Positions 47,841-59,032 of a DNA stretch of 64,000 nt are shown piece after piece. Source of the stretch: Breviolum minutum Mf 1.05b.01 (Eukaryota; Sar; Dinophyceae; Suessiales; Symbiodiniaceae); contig DF239391.1 in NCBI GenBank assembly GCA_000507305.1, positions 62,001 to 126,000 of the forward strand, given 5' to 3'. The notes beneath the pieces were generated by a model. That model saw only the letters and a program-made list of their open reading frames with translations, did not search any database and was not told where the DNA came from. A program made the translations under genes and the position numbers. Each line of letters begins with the position of its first letter. The stretch's first letter is position 1.

Positions 47841-48336
47841 CTGCAAAATTATGTTTCGACTCGTTTCTATCGAACGGCCAGAATAATCATGCAGCATGCA
47901 CAATATCAGGGTTAGTATGTATTCCGTCCAAGCCTAGCGTCAAAATCCATCAATGATATTATTGCCTACACTTGCTGCTCCGACTCTGCCCTCAAGCACT
48001 CCATGCCAGGTGTATCGGTTTCCTATGGTTTCCTACACATGATGTCAGTGACTCATCTTGTGACGAAGGACCCTACCATGCAAAAATAGTCCTCACTACG
48101 GGCTGACTCTGTTTGGATTCCCATGGGTTTCCGGTTCCCCGATCTGCTGCGTTTCAAAATACCGTCTCTCTATGTCAAGACAAGTTTGCGAAGGTGGAGG
48201 GGCTTCATCGTCTGTCACCTGCTCCATGACCGGCGTTTGAAACTAGGTGCACAATGTGGCTAGCAGTTTCAGGGAAAAAATTGAAAAGAGCTTATTTTGA
48301 GGTCTGCCAACGTAGGCTTCAGGCAAGGCAAAGGCA

Positions 48337-48600
48337 CTAAAATTGATTTACAATGTATGATTTCACTTGATTTAATGTAGTTTTCCATGCCCACATGTGG
48401 GGGTTGTTGAAAACTCGTGTGTCACTTTGTACTGATAGGACCCCTTTGAGATTCCCCTTGCGTGCTCTTGCACGCGTGCCAATTTCAGCAATATCCCATC
48501 CATCGCATGATGCAGAACCAAAGGTTCGCAATAAGGACTTTTGCATTCTGGTAATCAAATTAGCTGTCTTTATGCCACAACAGAAATGCGAGGAATCATG
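48337..48600 (-). CDS. Possible exon, unknown
   Basis: The minus strand is open and reads SLLRTFGSASCDGWDIAEIG and VLSVQSDTRVFNNPH. The plus strand is also open for 81 codons over the same DNA. Assignment is uncertain. Confidence 0.25.
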   Translation of the reverse strand, partial: HDSSHFCCGIKTANLITRMQKSLLRTFGSASCDGWDIAEIGTRARARKGNLKGVLSVQSDTRVFNNPHMWAWKTTLNQVKSYIVNQF

Positions 48601-49670
48601 TCGCTGGCTCTTCGCTCTCATTGGAGGGAGTACTACTTAAGGACCTGGACCGGGAACCTCCCTGGCAAATTTTATCCTGCGCATTTTTGCGCGGATCTTG
48701 CGTTAGAGCACTGATGGATTTATTGATGGAAGATTTGTTCAAAAAGGAATTCAACCACATATGCATATGGCTGTATAGTTTCATATCCATAAGTATAGAT
48801 GCAAATTTGCAATATATATATATATATATGGTGATAAGGTATCTCTTGCGCTCGCCCTTGCGCCCTCTTGTGCGGCCCTCCGTTTTTGATGCCTCTACAT
48901 CATGCTGTCAAAATCCTATCTAACCCGAAGAGCAGATTGAAAGGTCATATCAAATTGATAAGATCTACATATATAGGAGTATTTATGTGCTTGGGTGTGT
49001 GTGTGTGTAAATTCGCATGTTTCTCCATTCGCACCATGCCATAGCACGAAAAGATGCCATCTAGCACACCTGGTTGGGATCAGCTTCATCGGGTGTGACC
49101 TGGGCAGAGCTGTCGAGACATTGATTTATGAGTTTCAATATGTTTCAATATGTTGGATATTGAATATTGAATATTGTTGAATATATATTTAATATTATTT
49201 AATAATTGACTGCACTTGAAGCACGCTTTCTTCGGACTGCGTCAAATCCCCGCTTTTTCCAACTCCGACATCCAATTTCTCGACTCCTCTCGTTGCAACT
49301 ACAGTGCCTACAGCAGTCTTTCTTCCTTTTTGGAAATCATCTGCTATTTTCTACTGCAATGCTTGGGCTGCGGCTGCGCCATCCAAATCCTCTGGCGTTT
49401 TGCCACCTTCCAAAGTGGGTTCCTCAACTCCTCCAGCATCACCTCCGTACCTGTCTCGGGTCACAAGGTAGAATCTCAAGAACCTCCAGGCACTTCACAT
49501 AGTATTAGCATTCTTGCTCTCTATTTGTTACGACTCCAACACTGGCCAACAACACACCAGCAACTTTGTGTTTGACGCATGTGAGACTAGAATCTCTGGA
49601 ACTTTGGCCTGCTGGCAACTTTGGTCAGCATAGCATTTCCAAACTGAGACCTCAAATGCTACATTATTAC

Positions 49671-52600
49671 CTGCAAGCCGCCCAGCTGATTGGGAAGGAG
49701 GCAAGTATTGTTGCAACTCCGCGGTCACTTGTTACTGCCAGTTGTGTAAACAACCCTGCTTTATGCCGAAGGTGGCGGGATTACTATCAAACATCCAATT
49801 GCACCCCCAACCCGCACAGGCACTTCCCGGAAGCTGTCACAGAGACAGGGGACGGCCACGCCCAAGGCTCACTTTGCGATGCCACTCTGCTTCTTGTTTC
49901 TTTATCCATTCAGCGGAAAACTCATCGGGACCAAGCTTCCAAAATGCCAAATGCACAAGGGCTTTGCCAAGCGCATCATCTGGCCCACTCCGGATGCCCA
50001 GTTCTGAGACCCTCAATGCTCTCGAGTGTTTATCGTGGTCGACATCGTTTTTGCAGCAGCAGAACATCCAGAAAGGGCGCCATGCCTCATGTACACTCAG
50101 AGTCTGAAACAAACCAATCTCAAAACTGGACAAGGCCCTCCTGCACCGACTCAATGACTCAACCAGAAACATTTCCAGGTAATAAAATCAAGTACTTACG
50201 GTGAAGGCTTGCAAAACATATTCTTGAAATTCTCCAAGTAGCATTTTGTACACCAGGCTCTTCACTCTCATCCTGCTTTTGCAACGATTGTAACAACTCA
50301 CTCCCAGCTACCCAAGAAGAGGGACTCATGCTCTCAGCCAGGTCGGTCAGTCTCGAGTGCCTTTCGCTCATGTAGTCTTCTGCAACACCAGCACCATGAG
50401 CTTCAGGACATGGCGGCCCAGCAGACATGAAACACATTTTGTTGCCTGACTCCGCCCACAGTGTCCCTGTCCGGCTGCGCCCAAAGGCAACCGAGGCTGC
50501 TTCGTCTGCGCGCAATGCGTTGGCAGACACGTACTGTGGAGGTATCCGAGCTTCTTCTATACCAAGTTGGTCCTTGGTGTACTGTCCAACTTGGAAGATC
50601 TGGATGGGGCGCAGGTTGAAAGACAGATCAATTCCGATGTCCTCGTGGATCAGGACACATCTTTCAAACAAGCGTTGCGCAGCTTGAAGTCTCCTTGGCA
50701 AAGTCATCAACTAAACCGGCACAGGAACATGTGTTATTATTTTCCCAAAAAATTGAAAATGATGGGCAGCATGGTAACTAAGAGACAGCATACAGATAGA
50801 ACATGTATTACATAGATACACATAGATACACATATTGATACATGTCGATACATGGGAAAAACTTAGATACGCAAGATGAATACGTACAGTATAAGAAAAT
50901 ACAGGAAACATCAAGATACATCAAGACACATAAAGCATGATAATGATACATAAAATGCATGAACCCACATAAAGACACATAAAACACATGAAGACGAAGA
51001 CGCAGAAAGAAACAGAAAGACACAAGACGTAAATACACAGAAGGATGCATCAAAATACATGCTGATATATATATGTGTGTGTAAAAAGCCAACAAATACG
51101 TATAATTACATATGTACATACGTATGTTGTTTACAACCAACCACTGCTGTCGCACATCCATACGCACAGGAACATGTGATAACTATACATACAGTGCAAA
51201 TCATTTAAAAGAATAAAAAATAAAATAAACATAAGAATACATATAGAGTACATATGGACCGTATGGACACACACGCAAATGCCTAAACCCAAATATAAGT
51301 ATACATGCAGTATAGGTAATACAAAAACGTAAAAGCGTGCCTAAGCAAATGCAAACACATTTGCACATGTATAAAACACGTACATCGTAGAAACAGAGAG
51401 AAATACTCAGAATATCATACAAGAACAAATGCCTACAAAAACATGTAATTGCATGGGCTAAGAAAGCATATGGGCACATCTAGATCCAACTACTATCCCG
51501 TAGATACATACAAACACGCATGGATCTATACTTGTATGGATGGATGTTAAATGTAGTAGATGAATCTAATTGTATAGAATTAGATACATAGGTAGGTAGG
51601 TAGGTAGGTAGGAGATATATAGGTAGGTGGGCGGGTAGGTAGAGGCGTAACTTGATAGGTAGGTAAGTAGCTTCATAAGCAAATGGAAACAAATATGGAA
51701 TAAGAAATGCAGCGAGGACTGACAAGAGAAGAGAAAGGCTTGAATTGAAAGAATAGAAATTCCTAGGGAAGGTGCATGGAGGGCCAAATAGTTCTAGAGG
51801 AAGGATGTTGCAATCAAACAGAGCAACAAATGACTAAATGCGAATAAATCAATGAACGAGCGGACGAATCAACGAACCAATAGAAGATGAAAACGAATGA
51901 AAAAAAAAAGAATAAATGAATGAATAAATGAACTAATGAACGAACGAACGAGCGAACGAATGAATGAATGAATTAATAAATGAATGAATTGAAATGAAAT
52001 AAAATAAATTGAAATTATATGAATGAAATGAAATTATATATACAAATTGAAATGAAAAGAAATCGAAATGAAATGAAAGGAAATGAAATGAAATGGAGTG
52101 CAATTGAAATGCATTGAAAGAATTTGAAATGAATTTAAATGTCTGAAATAATTAAACTGAAATGGAATGAAATAAAGTGAAATGAAAGAAATGAAGTGAA
52201 ATTGAAATGAATGATGTGAAATGGAGTGAAATTGAAATGACAAGAAATGAAGTGAAATTGACATCAGTGAAAAGAACCGAATGAAAGGAAATGAAATGGA
52301 AGAAAATTAAAACTGAAGGAATGAAATTGAATTGAAATGAAATTGAAATGAAACTGAAATGAAATGAAATGAATGAAATGAATGAGATGAATGAACGAAT
52401 GAATGGACGGATGAATGAATGAATAAATGAACGAATGATTGAACGAAGGAATGGATAGCTACATAGATGACAAACATTGACAGACCGTCTTTGTGCAGCA
52501 TGTGGTGTCTTCGTACAAGCATCTGTGTGAGCTTCGTCTGCTGATTCGCTTCAGAAGCCTGGCTTTTCATCATTTCTTCAGATTCCTGGACCGTTTCGAA

Positions 52601-52714
52601 GGTTGCTGAGATGCTGGTGGGACCAATCCGCCCATTTCTTGCATAGACTTTGCCATCCTTCACCGTAACGTTGCCTCCATGCCTCTGCAGTGCTTTTTGG
52701 GTGCGATATTTGGA
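49671..52714 (-). CDS. Large unidentified protein, exons spanning a repeat-filled intron
   Basis: 52714-52486 (acceptor GTTCAG, GT donor) reads SKYRTQKALQRHGGNVTVKD and continues ISATFETVQESEEMMKSQ: 76 codons. 50710-50273 (acceptor GGTTTAG) is a 438-bp exon, 146 codons, containing LIHEDIGIDLSFNLRPIQIF and RIPPQYVSANALRADEAASV, ending in a GA donor. It joins in phase to 50103-49873 (77 codons; LSVHEAWRPFWMFCCCKND, EWIKKQEAEWHRK), ending in a GT donor. 49727-49671 (AELQQYLPPSQSAGRLA) is a further exon whose phase does not fit directly, so one exon is missing. The 50.7-52.4 kb intron is almost pure simple repeat. Linking the 52.5 kb exon to the others is inferred only from strand and order. No domain recognised. 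Confidence 0.5.
50800..51480. repeat. Degenerate GATACA/ACATAAA repeat field
   Basis: Irregular repeats of CATAGATACA, GATACATG and ACATAAAGACA make up most of this intron segment. Open frames on the minus strand here (Y, C, F, H, V rich) are products of the repeat. Confidence 0.7.
51590..51660. repeat. GGTA tetranucleotide repeat
   Basis: About seven near-perfect GGTA units followed by a degenerate continuation to about 51663. Confidence 0.85.
51810..52450. repeat. Purine-rich GAAT/GAAAT repeat field
   Basis: About 640 bases of interspersed GAAT tetranucleotides (51840-51990 and 52370-52440) and GAAAT pentanucleotides (51990-52370). The plus strand has almost no C. It is adjacent to the 3' end of the exon that ends at 52486. 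Confidence 0.9.
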
Positions 52715-52984
52715 CTGAACATGGTTTCATCATGTTTCATCATGTTTCATCATTTCAGGACTGCACCTGGGGCCTTCGGCTCATTGGATTCGAAACTCCC
52801 GAAAACATGCACCCTGAGCACATGTGAAAACTTACATGCAGCCTAGGCTCAACACTGAGAGAGTTGCGCAAGCGTTGTCATTCATGAATCTGTGAGGGCT
52901 CTGAGTGACGAAGGCCCGGAGAGTCAAGATCAGTGGCTCCCAGAACATCACTTTCAGCTCAGGGCAGTGAACCACGGCACTCAC

Positions 52985-53303
52985 CTCCTTTCCTGATGTT
53001 GCCCTGGCCTGCACGATTAGTGCAAAAGGCTCGCCTATGCCTTAGCAAACACTTTTGGCATAATGCATGGGTTTTCATGCTGAAATGATCCTGCAGCAAG
53101 GTTTCATGTAACTCAAACAAGGCTCAACGCAAAAGTGCTACATTTAACACAAGTCAGAGTTGCAAGTACTGTCCATCGGCCCCAAGTGGAAGAAAGAGCC
53201 GAACAAGGATGATGCCATTGAGACTGGGTGTGTGATCTTGACCACGTCTGTGACAGCAGCATTTGCTTTTCCACACTCGGGAGAAGAGAAGGTGAAGCCT
53301 TTC
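52985..53303 (-). CDS. Two probable exons, unknown
   Basis: 53303-53144 (acceptor CATTTAAG) reads KGFTFSSPECGKANAAVTDV and ITHPVSMASSLFGSFFHLG before a stop. 53034-52985 (acceptor GCATAG, donor GAG/GTGAGT) reads GEPFALIVQARATSGKE. They sit between the purine-rich and the CATTA repeat fields and probably belong with the exon at 52486-52714 or that at 54750-55069. Function unknown. Confidence 0.4.
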
Positions 53304-53460
53304 CTTAAATGTCCAGAAAGTATGGCATCGAAACGTTGACGCATCAAGTAAAAACAGCAAACAAACGGACATACACACATACAAACTTACACACATACAC
53401 ACATACACACATAACCACAAACACACGACCACATACAGACATACAGACATACACAGATAC

Positions 53461-53720
53461 ACACACATACATACATACATACATACATTACATTACATTA
53501 CATTACATTACATTACATTACATTGCATTGCATTGCATTACATTACATTACATTACATTACATTACAATACATTACATTACATTCCACTACATTAAAATA
53601 CATTAAATTACATTAAATTACATTACATTACATTAAATTGCATTAAATTGCATTACATTACATTACATTAAATTGCATTAAATTGCATTACATTACATTA
53701 CATACCTACATACATATCAC
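53461..53720. repeat. CATTA pentanucleotide array
   Basis: Nearly uninterrupted CATTA units, with CATTG and CATTAAA variants, over about 260 bases. A looser continuation runs to about 53990. Confidence 0.9.
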
Positions 53721-53993
53721 TACTTAAATACCATTGAATATCAGTGCATTCATTTCATTACATTCGTTTCATTGTATGCATACATACATCATACATACAT
53801 TACATTGCATTACATTAAATTACATTACATTACATCACATTACATACATATCAATCCTTACATAAATGAATACCATTCAATATCATTACATTCAACACAT
53901 ACATATAATTACATAAATACCATTTCACATCATTGTCACTACATGCATGTCAATACATACATATCATTGCATTACATGATATTACATACATAG

Positions 53994-54280
53994 ATTCCTT
54001 ACATTCCTTACATTCCTTACATTCCTTACATTCCTTACATTCCTTACATTCCTTACATTCCTTACATTCCTTACATTCCTTACATTCCTTACATTCCTTA
54101 CATTCCTTACATTCCTTACATTCCTTACATTCCTTACATTCCTTACATTCCTTACATTCCTTACATTCCTTACATTCCTTACATTCCTTACATTCCTTAC
54201 ATTCCTTACATTCCTTACATTCCTTACATTCCTTACATTCCTTACATTCCTTACATTCCTTACATTCCTTACATTCCTTG
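53994..54280. repeat. Perfect 9-bp satellite, about 32 units of CATTCCTTA
   Basis: 287 bases of an exact 9-bp repeat with no mismatch seen, flanked by degenerate CATTA-type repeats. Because 9 is a multiple of 3 the plus strand is open and would give (HSL)n; there is no sign that this is translated. The homogeneity contrasts with the decayed repeats on both sides and suggests recent expansion or conversion, or assembly collapse or expansion. Confidence 0.95.
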
Positions 54281-54435
54281 CATTAAATACATTACATGCA
54301 TTCCTTGCATCACATACATTACGTACATTTCAGAAATTGCATTGCATTGCATTACATTTCATTACATGATACTACATCTACACTACACTAGACTAGATTA
54401 CACTAGAATAGACACATGACATAATATAACAGAAC

Positions 54436-54539
54436 ATACCCTCTGGTAAACTAACATAGCCATGGAATATCCCCATTAATAGGGAATACATCTTCAACTG
54501 GTCCATTTTCCATTGCCATGTTAGTTTACCAGAGGGTAT
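54436..54539. mobile_element. 104-bp foldback (MITE-like) element
   Basis: Arms ATACCCTCTGGTAAACTAAC plus AT (54436-54457) and its exact complement (54518-54539) are 22 bases, extendable to 32 bases with two mismatches. The loop is about 40 bases. The element is flanked directly by CAGAAC at 54430-54435 and 54540-54545, as expected of a 6-bp target-site duplication. The right flank continues as an AGAACATAAC repeat, so the flanking match may be partly fortuitous. No coding capacity. Confidence 0.7.
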
Positions 54540-54699
54540 CAGAACATAACAGAACATATCAGAACATAACAGAACATAACATGACATTACATGACATGAC
54601 ATCACATTACATCACTTTACATACAAACAAAACCAAACAAACACACGTACAGTACATGCATGAATACGTGCATCACATTACATTGCATTACACAGATGC

Positions 54700-54738
54700 A
54701 TACACACACAAACACACACACACACACACACACACAGC
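54700..54738. repeat. CA dinucleotide run
   Basis: About 18 CA units with one interruption, immediately 3' (minus-strand sense) of the exon at 54750-55069. Confidence 0.9.
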
Positions 54739-54749
54739 GGCATTATTTT

Positions 54750-55069
54750 GTCAAGAGTCAACGAACACAGCAGGCTGAAAGGAGCCAGTTTCGAATCAGT
54801 ATCGTCTTTCTCGAGCACTTCTGCATCAATTGCGAGCTCTTGGAAGTTCACATGCAGAAACACAGGGCGGTAGCCCCGCCCAGGGCGCCAGAAGGGAACC
54901 CACACCTGCAACACATTGGCTAAGCCATCTAAGTGGGCGACATCAATGAAACGGCATTGCTCCATTCCCAAAGCGACGCAGCGTGCAAACGCGCAGCCAG
55001 GCGCGAAATCACAGGAGGAACGCTTCGGAGGAGGTGGAGTTGACAGCAAGGTGTGGACAAAATTAAAAT
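54750..55069 (-). CDS. Probable long exon, unknown protein
   Basis: After an AG at 55070-55071 the minus strand stays open for about 100 codons and reads LLSTPPPPKRSSCDFAPG, then RFIDVAHLDGLANVLQVWVP and YRPVFLHVNFQELAIDAEVL, before running into the CA repeat. It may end at a CAG/GTGTGG donor (54906) or at a GC donor near 54785. Aromatic and hydrophobic spacing suggests a folded domain; no family recognised. Confidence 0.45.
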
Positions 55070-55599
55070 CTAGGGACCCTGTACATGCCAACACCCTTGA
55101 CGGGACACAGGGCATACGGGACCCTGGCTTTGGGGAAACCACAGGTGTCTTTCAGTAAAGAGTTCGAGAATTCAGTCTTGACTGATAGAGCAAATGCACC
55201 GGAATGGATATAGTCCCGGGACCTACGTTTTACAGACTTCACCTCAGTGTGGCAGATTCGTGCGCACATCTACTTACTTGAAGATCGAGAGTGAACGTTA
55301 AGATGTAGAAACACCTCGAGGACCCTTTGCTCGGGCAGGAACCGTAACTTCAGAAGGGCGGAATCGCGGTGCAACGTCCAAATGCGTGCGAATTGGAGCG
55401 GAGCGGTGCGTGGGAGAGCGAGCAGAACTTGATGAACTTGATGGCGTATGATTGTTATTGATTGTTCATGATTGCACTTGAGTTTTCATATTGACATCCC
55501 CAGAGAAGATGTTGCTACTTGCCAAATGGATCCAAATGGTGGCTTGACAGCTTGTGCGTTTTCACCCCGTGTTGCATGGCAACGTCTGGCGACCGTTGT

Positions 55600-56130
55600 G
55601 TTGCTCATTGTTTGCTCGCCTCCAAACCACTCCATCGCAACTCCCAAGTGCCGCTTGCACTTGGCTCCTCCGAGTGGCCAGAACTTGTGCCGCTGGTTGT
55701 GTCTTCCGGACTTTCGAGTTCCATTTCATCTTCGGCTTCGGAGTCGAGTTCAAGTTCTTGAACTTCAGCAGCGTCGAGCACCTTGGAACACCGGAAAGCT
55801 GCAACATGAAGCACAGCCAGAAGCTGAATGAGGAAGGAGCAAGAAGCTCAAAGGCCAAAGTTCATGTCATGTTACCATGTTGAATCGTTTGAGTTTGAAT
55901 TTGTCGCAAAAAGGTTTATAAAGGACAACTACTAAGTAGGGCAACATACGGCCACATGTAATATCATATCATAAGACCAGTTGGCCTCTTGGTGGGCTTC
56001 TTGCACGGCTCGAAGCGTAGTGGCTCCCTGGCCATCCTGGCCCACTGCGTTGGCCAGTACTGCACGGTAGCAGGAGATGATGTCCTCAGCTCCAGCGATT
56101 GAGCGGAGCGTTGGGGTTGCCAGGCTCAAA
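55600..56130 (-). CDS. Two probable exons, unknown
   Basis: About 56130-55975 reads LRSIAGAEDIISCYRAVLAN and TTLRAVQEAHQEANW after an AG (TTTGAG). About 55798-55615 follows an acceptor (TTCATGTTGCAG) and reads KVLDAAEVQELELDSEAEDE then a serine/glutamate-rich acidic stretch. Both look coding on the minus strand. They may be upstream exons of the gene at 54.8 kb. Confidence 0.4.
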
Positions 56131-56412
56131 GGCAGAGCTTAAAAGGCGTTGGATCCAGGTTGTTCATGGTTGTTTGGGATGTACAGGATGCAGTGTTGCA
56201 CTGATTGCGAATCATTGCTAGTGCAACTAACTAGTCAGAGTATGGCCAACATGCCCTAGCTCTATCCATCTCTGTCCACTCCAATGCAGCTTTGAGACCG
56301 GATATGCCAGATGCATCTGCAGCTCCTGGTCAAGAATTGCCCGGAAGCTACTCTTTGTATTCTTGCATCCTCTATTGAACAGTTGTGAATTGGAAATCGC
56401 CATATTTTGAAA

Positions 56413-57150
56413 TCAACGCAGCAACGCATCCTGCATCTGCTTCAGCTGTTGTGGGCTGGGCTTCAAAAAGACTCCCCCACCGGGAATCAAGGGACCAGAC
56501 CGTCCCACCACCACGCTGAGCAACGAGCGGTATTTGAAGCGATACCCCGCCTTCCCAAGTGTACAGCACCGGAATGGAGGCTGATTAGGGCAACACTGTT
56601 GGTCCTGACCCTGCTCTCGTTTCATTACAAACCAAATACAGGGCAGGGTAGGCTTGAATCCACGTTCGCATGAAAAGTCAGTACATCGGGAGTTTCTCAA
56701 CTAAACTTCCTTTTGATAAGATACAATCACAAAATTTCTTGACTCTCGCTTTGGCACCTTGTGCGCCAAGTCCAGGAATTTCAGTGGCATGCCTGTGGTA
56801 CGCTTGGCCAGGATTCGATACAGGGCATAGTACCACCAACAGCGGACCACAGCACGTCGCTCTCGAGGCGTCACCATGGGATCCAGGGGAGTCAAATCTG
56901 GCCGCCATCGAAAAGCAGCGTCGCAGGAAAGCCAACTCCTGCAGGGGTGCTGATCCAGCCCTTGCACATCATTACGCTGTAGAAATCTACAGGGGAAACC
57001 CTACAAAGCTGGAGATGCTGGGGTCGGTTCTCCTGATACAGTGGTGCAAGTGTCGGACACATCCCAGCTGCACATCATCCACCATGACGGTCACAGGCCT
57101 GACCTTGGCATGCCCATGTGCTATGCTTGCCTGAAACATCCTGAAACAAG
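56413..57150 (-). CDS. Exons of an unidentified protein
   Basis: About 57144-57035 (acceptor GATGTTTCAG) reads ASIAHGHAKVRPVTVMVDDV and CVRHLHHCIRR. About 56935-56715 is open in two frames; one reads RRAVVRCWWYYALYRILAKR and LKFLDLAHKVPKRESRNF, which looks the more protein-like. About 56560-56413 ends in a stop and reads GPLIPGGGVFLKPSPQQLK. Splice joins were not proven. No family recognised. Confidence 0.4.
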
Positions 57151-57723
57151 TTCTTGGATTCTTGAAGGGCATGACTTGGCGCTGTTTGGCTGCTGTGACT
57201 TTCAGGATTCGTGCGCTAAGCGAAATTAATCAAAGAATCTATCTCAATTTTCCCACTCGCAGACACACAAAAAAAAGCATTGCTTCATATTGCTTCAGTT
57301 TTTGAATCAGTTGTCAATTTCAGTTGACATATTATGAGATCATCTTTGACAACTACATGGTTCTGAAAGGTTCCGATGATTTCCGATGACACTTCTAGTG
57401 TACAACTCGTCTTGTTGGCTCTGGTGTCACATCGAGTTGTGCAGGGCCCTGGTCCAAGAAACCTGCAGTTTCCAGTGCCAGCGCATAGTGTCCTCCTCCT
57501 GAGGTATCTCAACCCTCAAAATCTGGACATAACAAATATGCGACAATGATTGACGGTACAGGATGGTGCAGGTGCATCAGGAACAAATCTGACGCACACA
57601 GTGCGAAACGACAAAACATACCAAAAGACATGGTCATTCCAAAATGCATTGAACATCATTGAATTGTACTATTCAGTGCTCTCTGCATGTGTCTGATTCA
57701 GTGATTTTGTCCAGCTGTCTGCA

Positions 57724-57890
57724 TCATCGTGGCTCCTCGTGGGGGCTCCCAAAAAGCTGGTCCTCGATGTCCGATGAGATGCGCACTCGAGTCACTCGAG
57801 TAGCAACCTGCTGCACCCGCTCCCGCAACGCTCTGCCAAAGCTAGCCCGACTTTGCGAAGCCGCCGGCACCTCCTTCCAAATGAGAAACA
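57724..57890 (-). CDS. Probable exon, unknown
   Basis: Acceptor TTTGTTTCTCATTTGGAAG is followed by EVPAASQSRASFGRALRERV and QQVATRVTRVRISSDIE, a basic amphipathic helix, with a stop at 57724. A further candidate at about 58135-58070 (acceptor TTTTTTCAG, reading GPQDIEEESRMEE, GT donor) lies upstream. Confidence 0.4.
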
Positions 57891-58372
57891 AAGAGAACAA
57901 GAGAACAAAGAGATGGGATATGATTCGGATGATGACATGATAGTGATATGATGGGATGCTGCTGCTCACGGAGTTGGTGTATGGTAGCGGGGGTGATTCA
58001 CCACCTTTCCAACTTTAGCCGCTGCTATGTCAGAAATATGCCATCAAGTCCCGAATCCATCCCTCCAATCGCAGACCTCTTCCATTCTGCTTTCCTCTTC
58101 TATGTCTTGTGGGCCCGCATGCAAGGACCTGAAAAAAGTATCTGCAGCAAGTGGAAAGCAAGTTTGGTGCGGACATCTGCAAATCACCGGACACAACCGA
58201 GGAGCATCTTGTCACTGTAAACTATTCAAGACTTTCCGACTGATTCGAGTCTCTTGGCTTTTCTGTTTGTCTCTTCGCTGGACCCAACTGTTTAAGCATG
58301 GTATTTGCTTCAGCAATTACAGCTTATAGTTGCAATTCCTTACAGATCTATACAATTCTTATGAAATCTTAC

Positions 58373-58534
58373 CATGAATCATGCATCCTCTCTGAATCGC
58401 AAGCGAGCTGCACCCAGGGAATCATGAGGACGTTATGCCTTTCAGGCCAGCGCTCTAATTGATGCAACCTCTCTGTAGCATTTAGTCCCTTTCCCAGCTC
58501 TGCAAAAGCCCAAGATCGAAGACGTTCCGAGTGG
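58373..58534 (-). CDS. Probable exon, unknown
   Basis: Acceptor GTCACGCAG and donor ATG/GTAAGA enclose about 53 codons: VRLNHSERLRSWAFAELGKG then RLHQLERWPERHNVLMIPW. Both splice signals are good. Upstream sequence (AYLPAAFWEDASGALCTSS) stays open, so the exon may be longer. Not recognised. Confidence 0.45.
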
Positions 58535-58651
58535 TTCAGACGGACCTGCGTGACCAAATGCAGCAGGTGACGTGACTTTGACAGGACAAAAACTGACGAA
58601 GTACACAAAGCACCAGAAGCATCTTCCCAGAAAGCTGCTGGCAGATACGCA

Positions 58652-59032
58652 TCAATGAAAATCATGGAAAGTCGGTACATGAGAAATCTCTTGGACCCGC
58701 GCCATCTTGCGCACCACATTCTGAGGCTTCTCCTGTGTTATCGACTTCTTCTGCCAGGACTCTTCAGCCCCAAAGGGCTCGACATAAGAGGACAAGCGCG
58801 CCAGCTGCAAAGTCCTGTGGCGAATCTTTTGCAGGGAGTGTGGATGATTCTGGCACAGGCCAATTGAATCAGAATCTATTGCACGGATGTGAATGATTTG
58901 TCTCAGAATGGTCATGATGTGGGGGTTCACTCGTGACACCGTCCCATTGTCTGCACGATCAAGCCCCATTTTGCATCTAGGGCTCATGGACGCGCCAGCA
59001 TCCCGCATCAGTTTCAAGTCGTCCATTTTCAT
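58652..59032 (-). CDS. Hypothetical 126-residue reading frame, possible first exon
   Basis: ATG at 59032 opens a 126-codon frame: MKMDDLKLMRDAGASMSPRC, then HIMTILRQIIHIRAIDSDSI, to a stop at 58652. Hydrophilic and helical, no membrane span. It lies directly upstream of the exon at 58373-58534 on the same strand and may be spliced to it. Not recognised. Confidence 0.4.
   Translation of the reverse strand: MKMDDLKLMRDAGASMSPRCKMGLDRADNGTVSRVNPHIMTILRQIIHIRAIDSDSIGLCQNHPHSLQKIRHRTLQLARLSSYVEPFGAEESWQKKSITQEKPQNVVRKMARVQEISHVPTFHDFH

Noticed and set aside
52832..52985. PELKVMFWEPLILTL on the minus strand, recalling the WEPL motif of VPS13-type proteins.
   Set aside because: It lies immediately after a strong GTGAGT donor, so it is probably intronic, and no other VPS13 feature was found.
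53309..54286. Long plus-strand frames rich in H, Y, T, S and L.
   Set aside because: They are direct translations of simple repeats (CATTA, CATTCCTTA, ACATAC).
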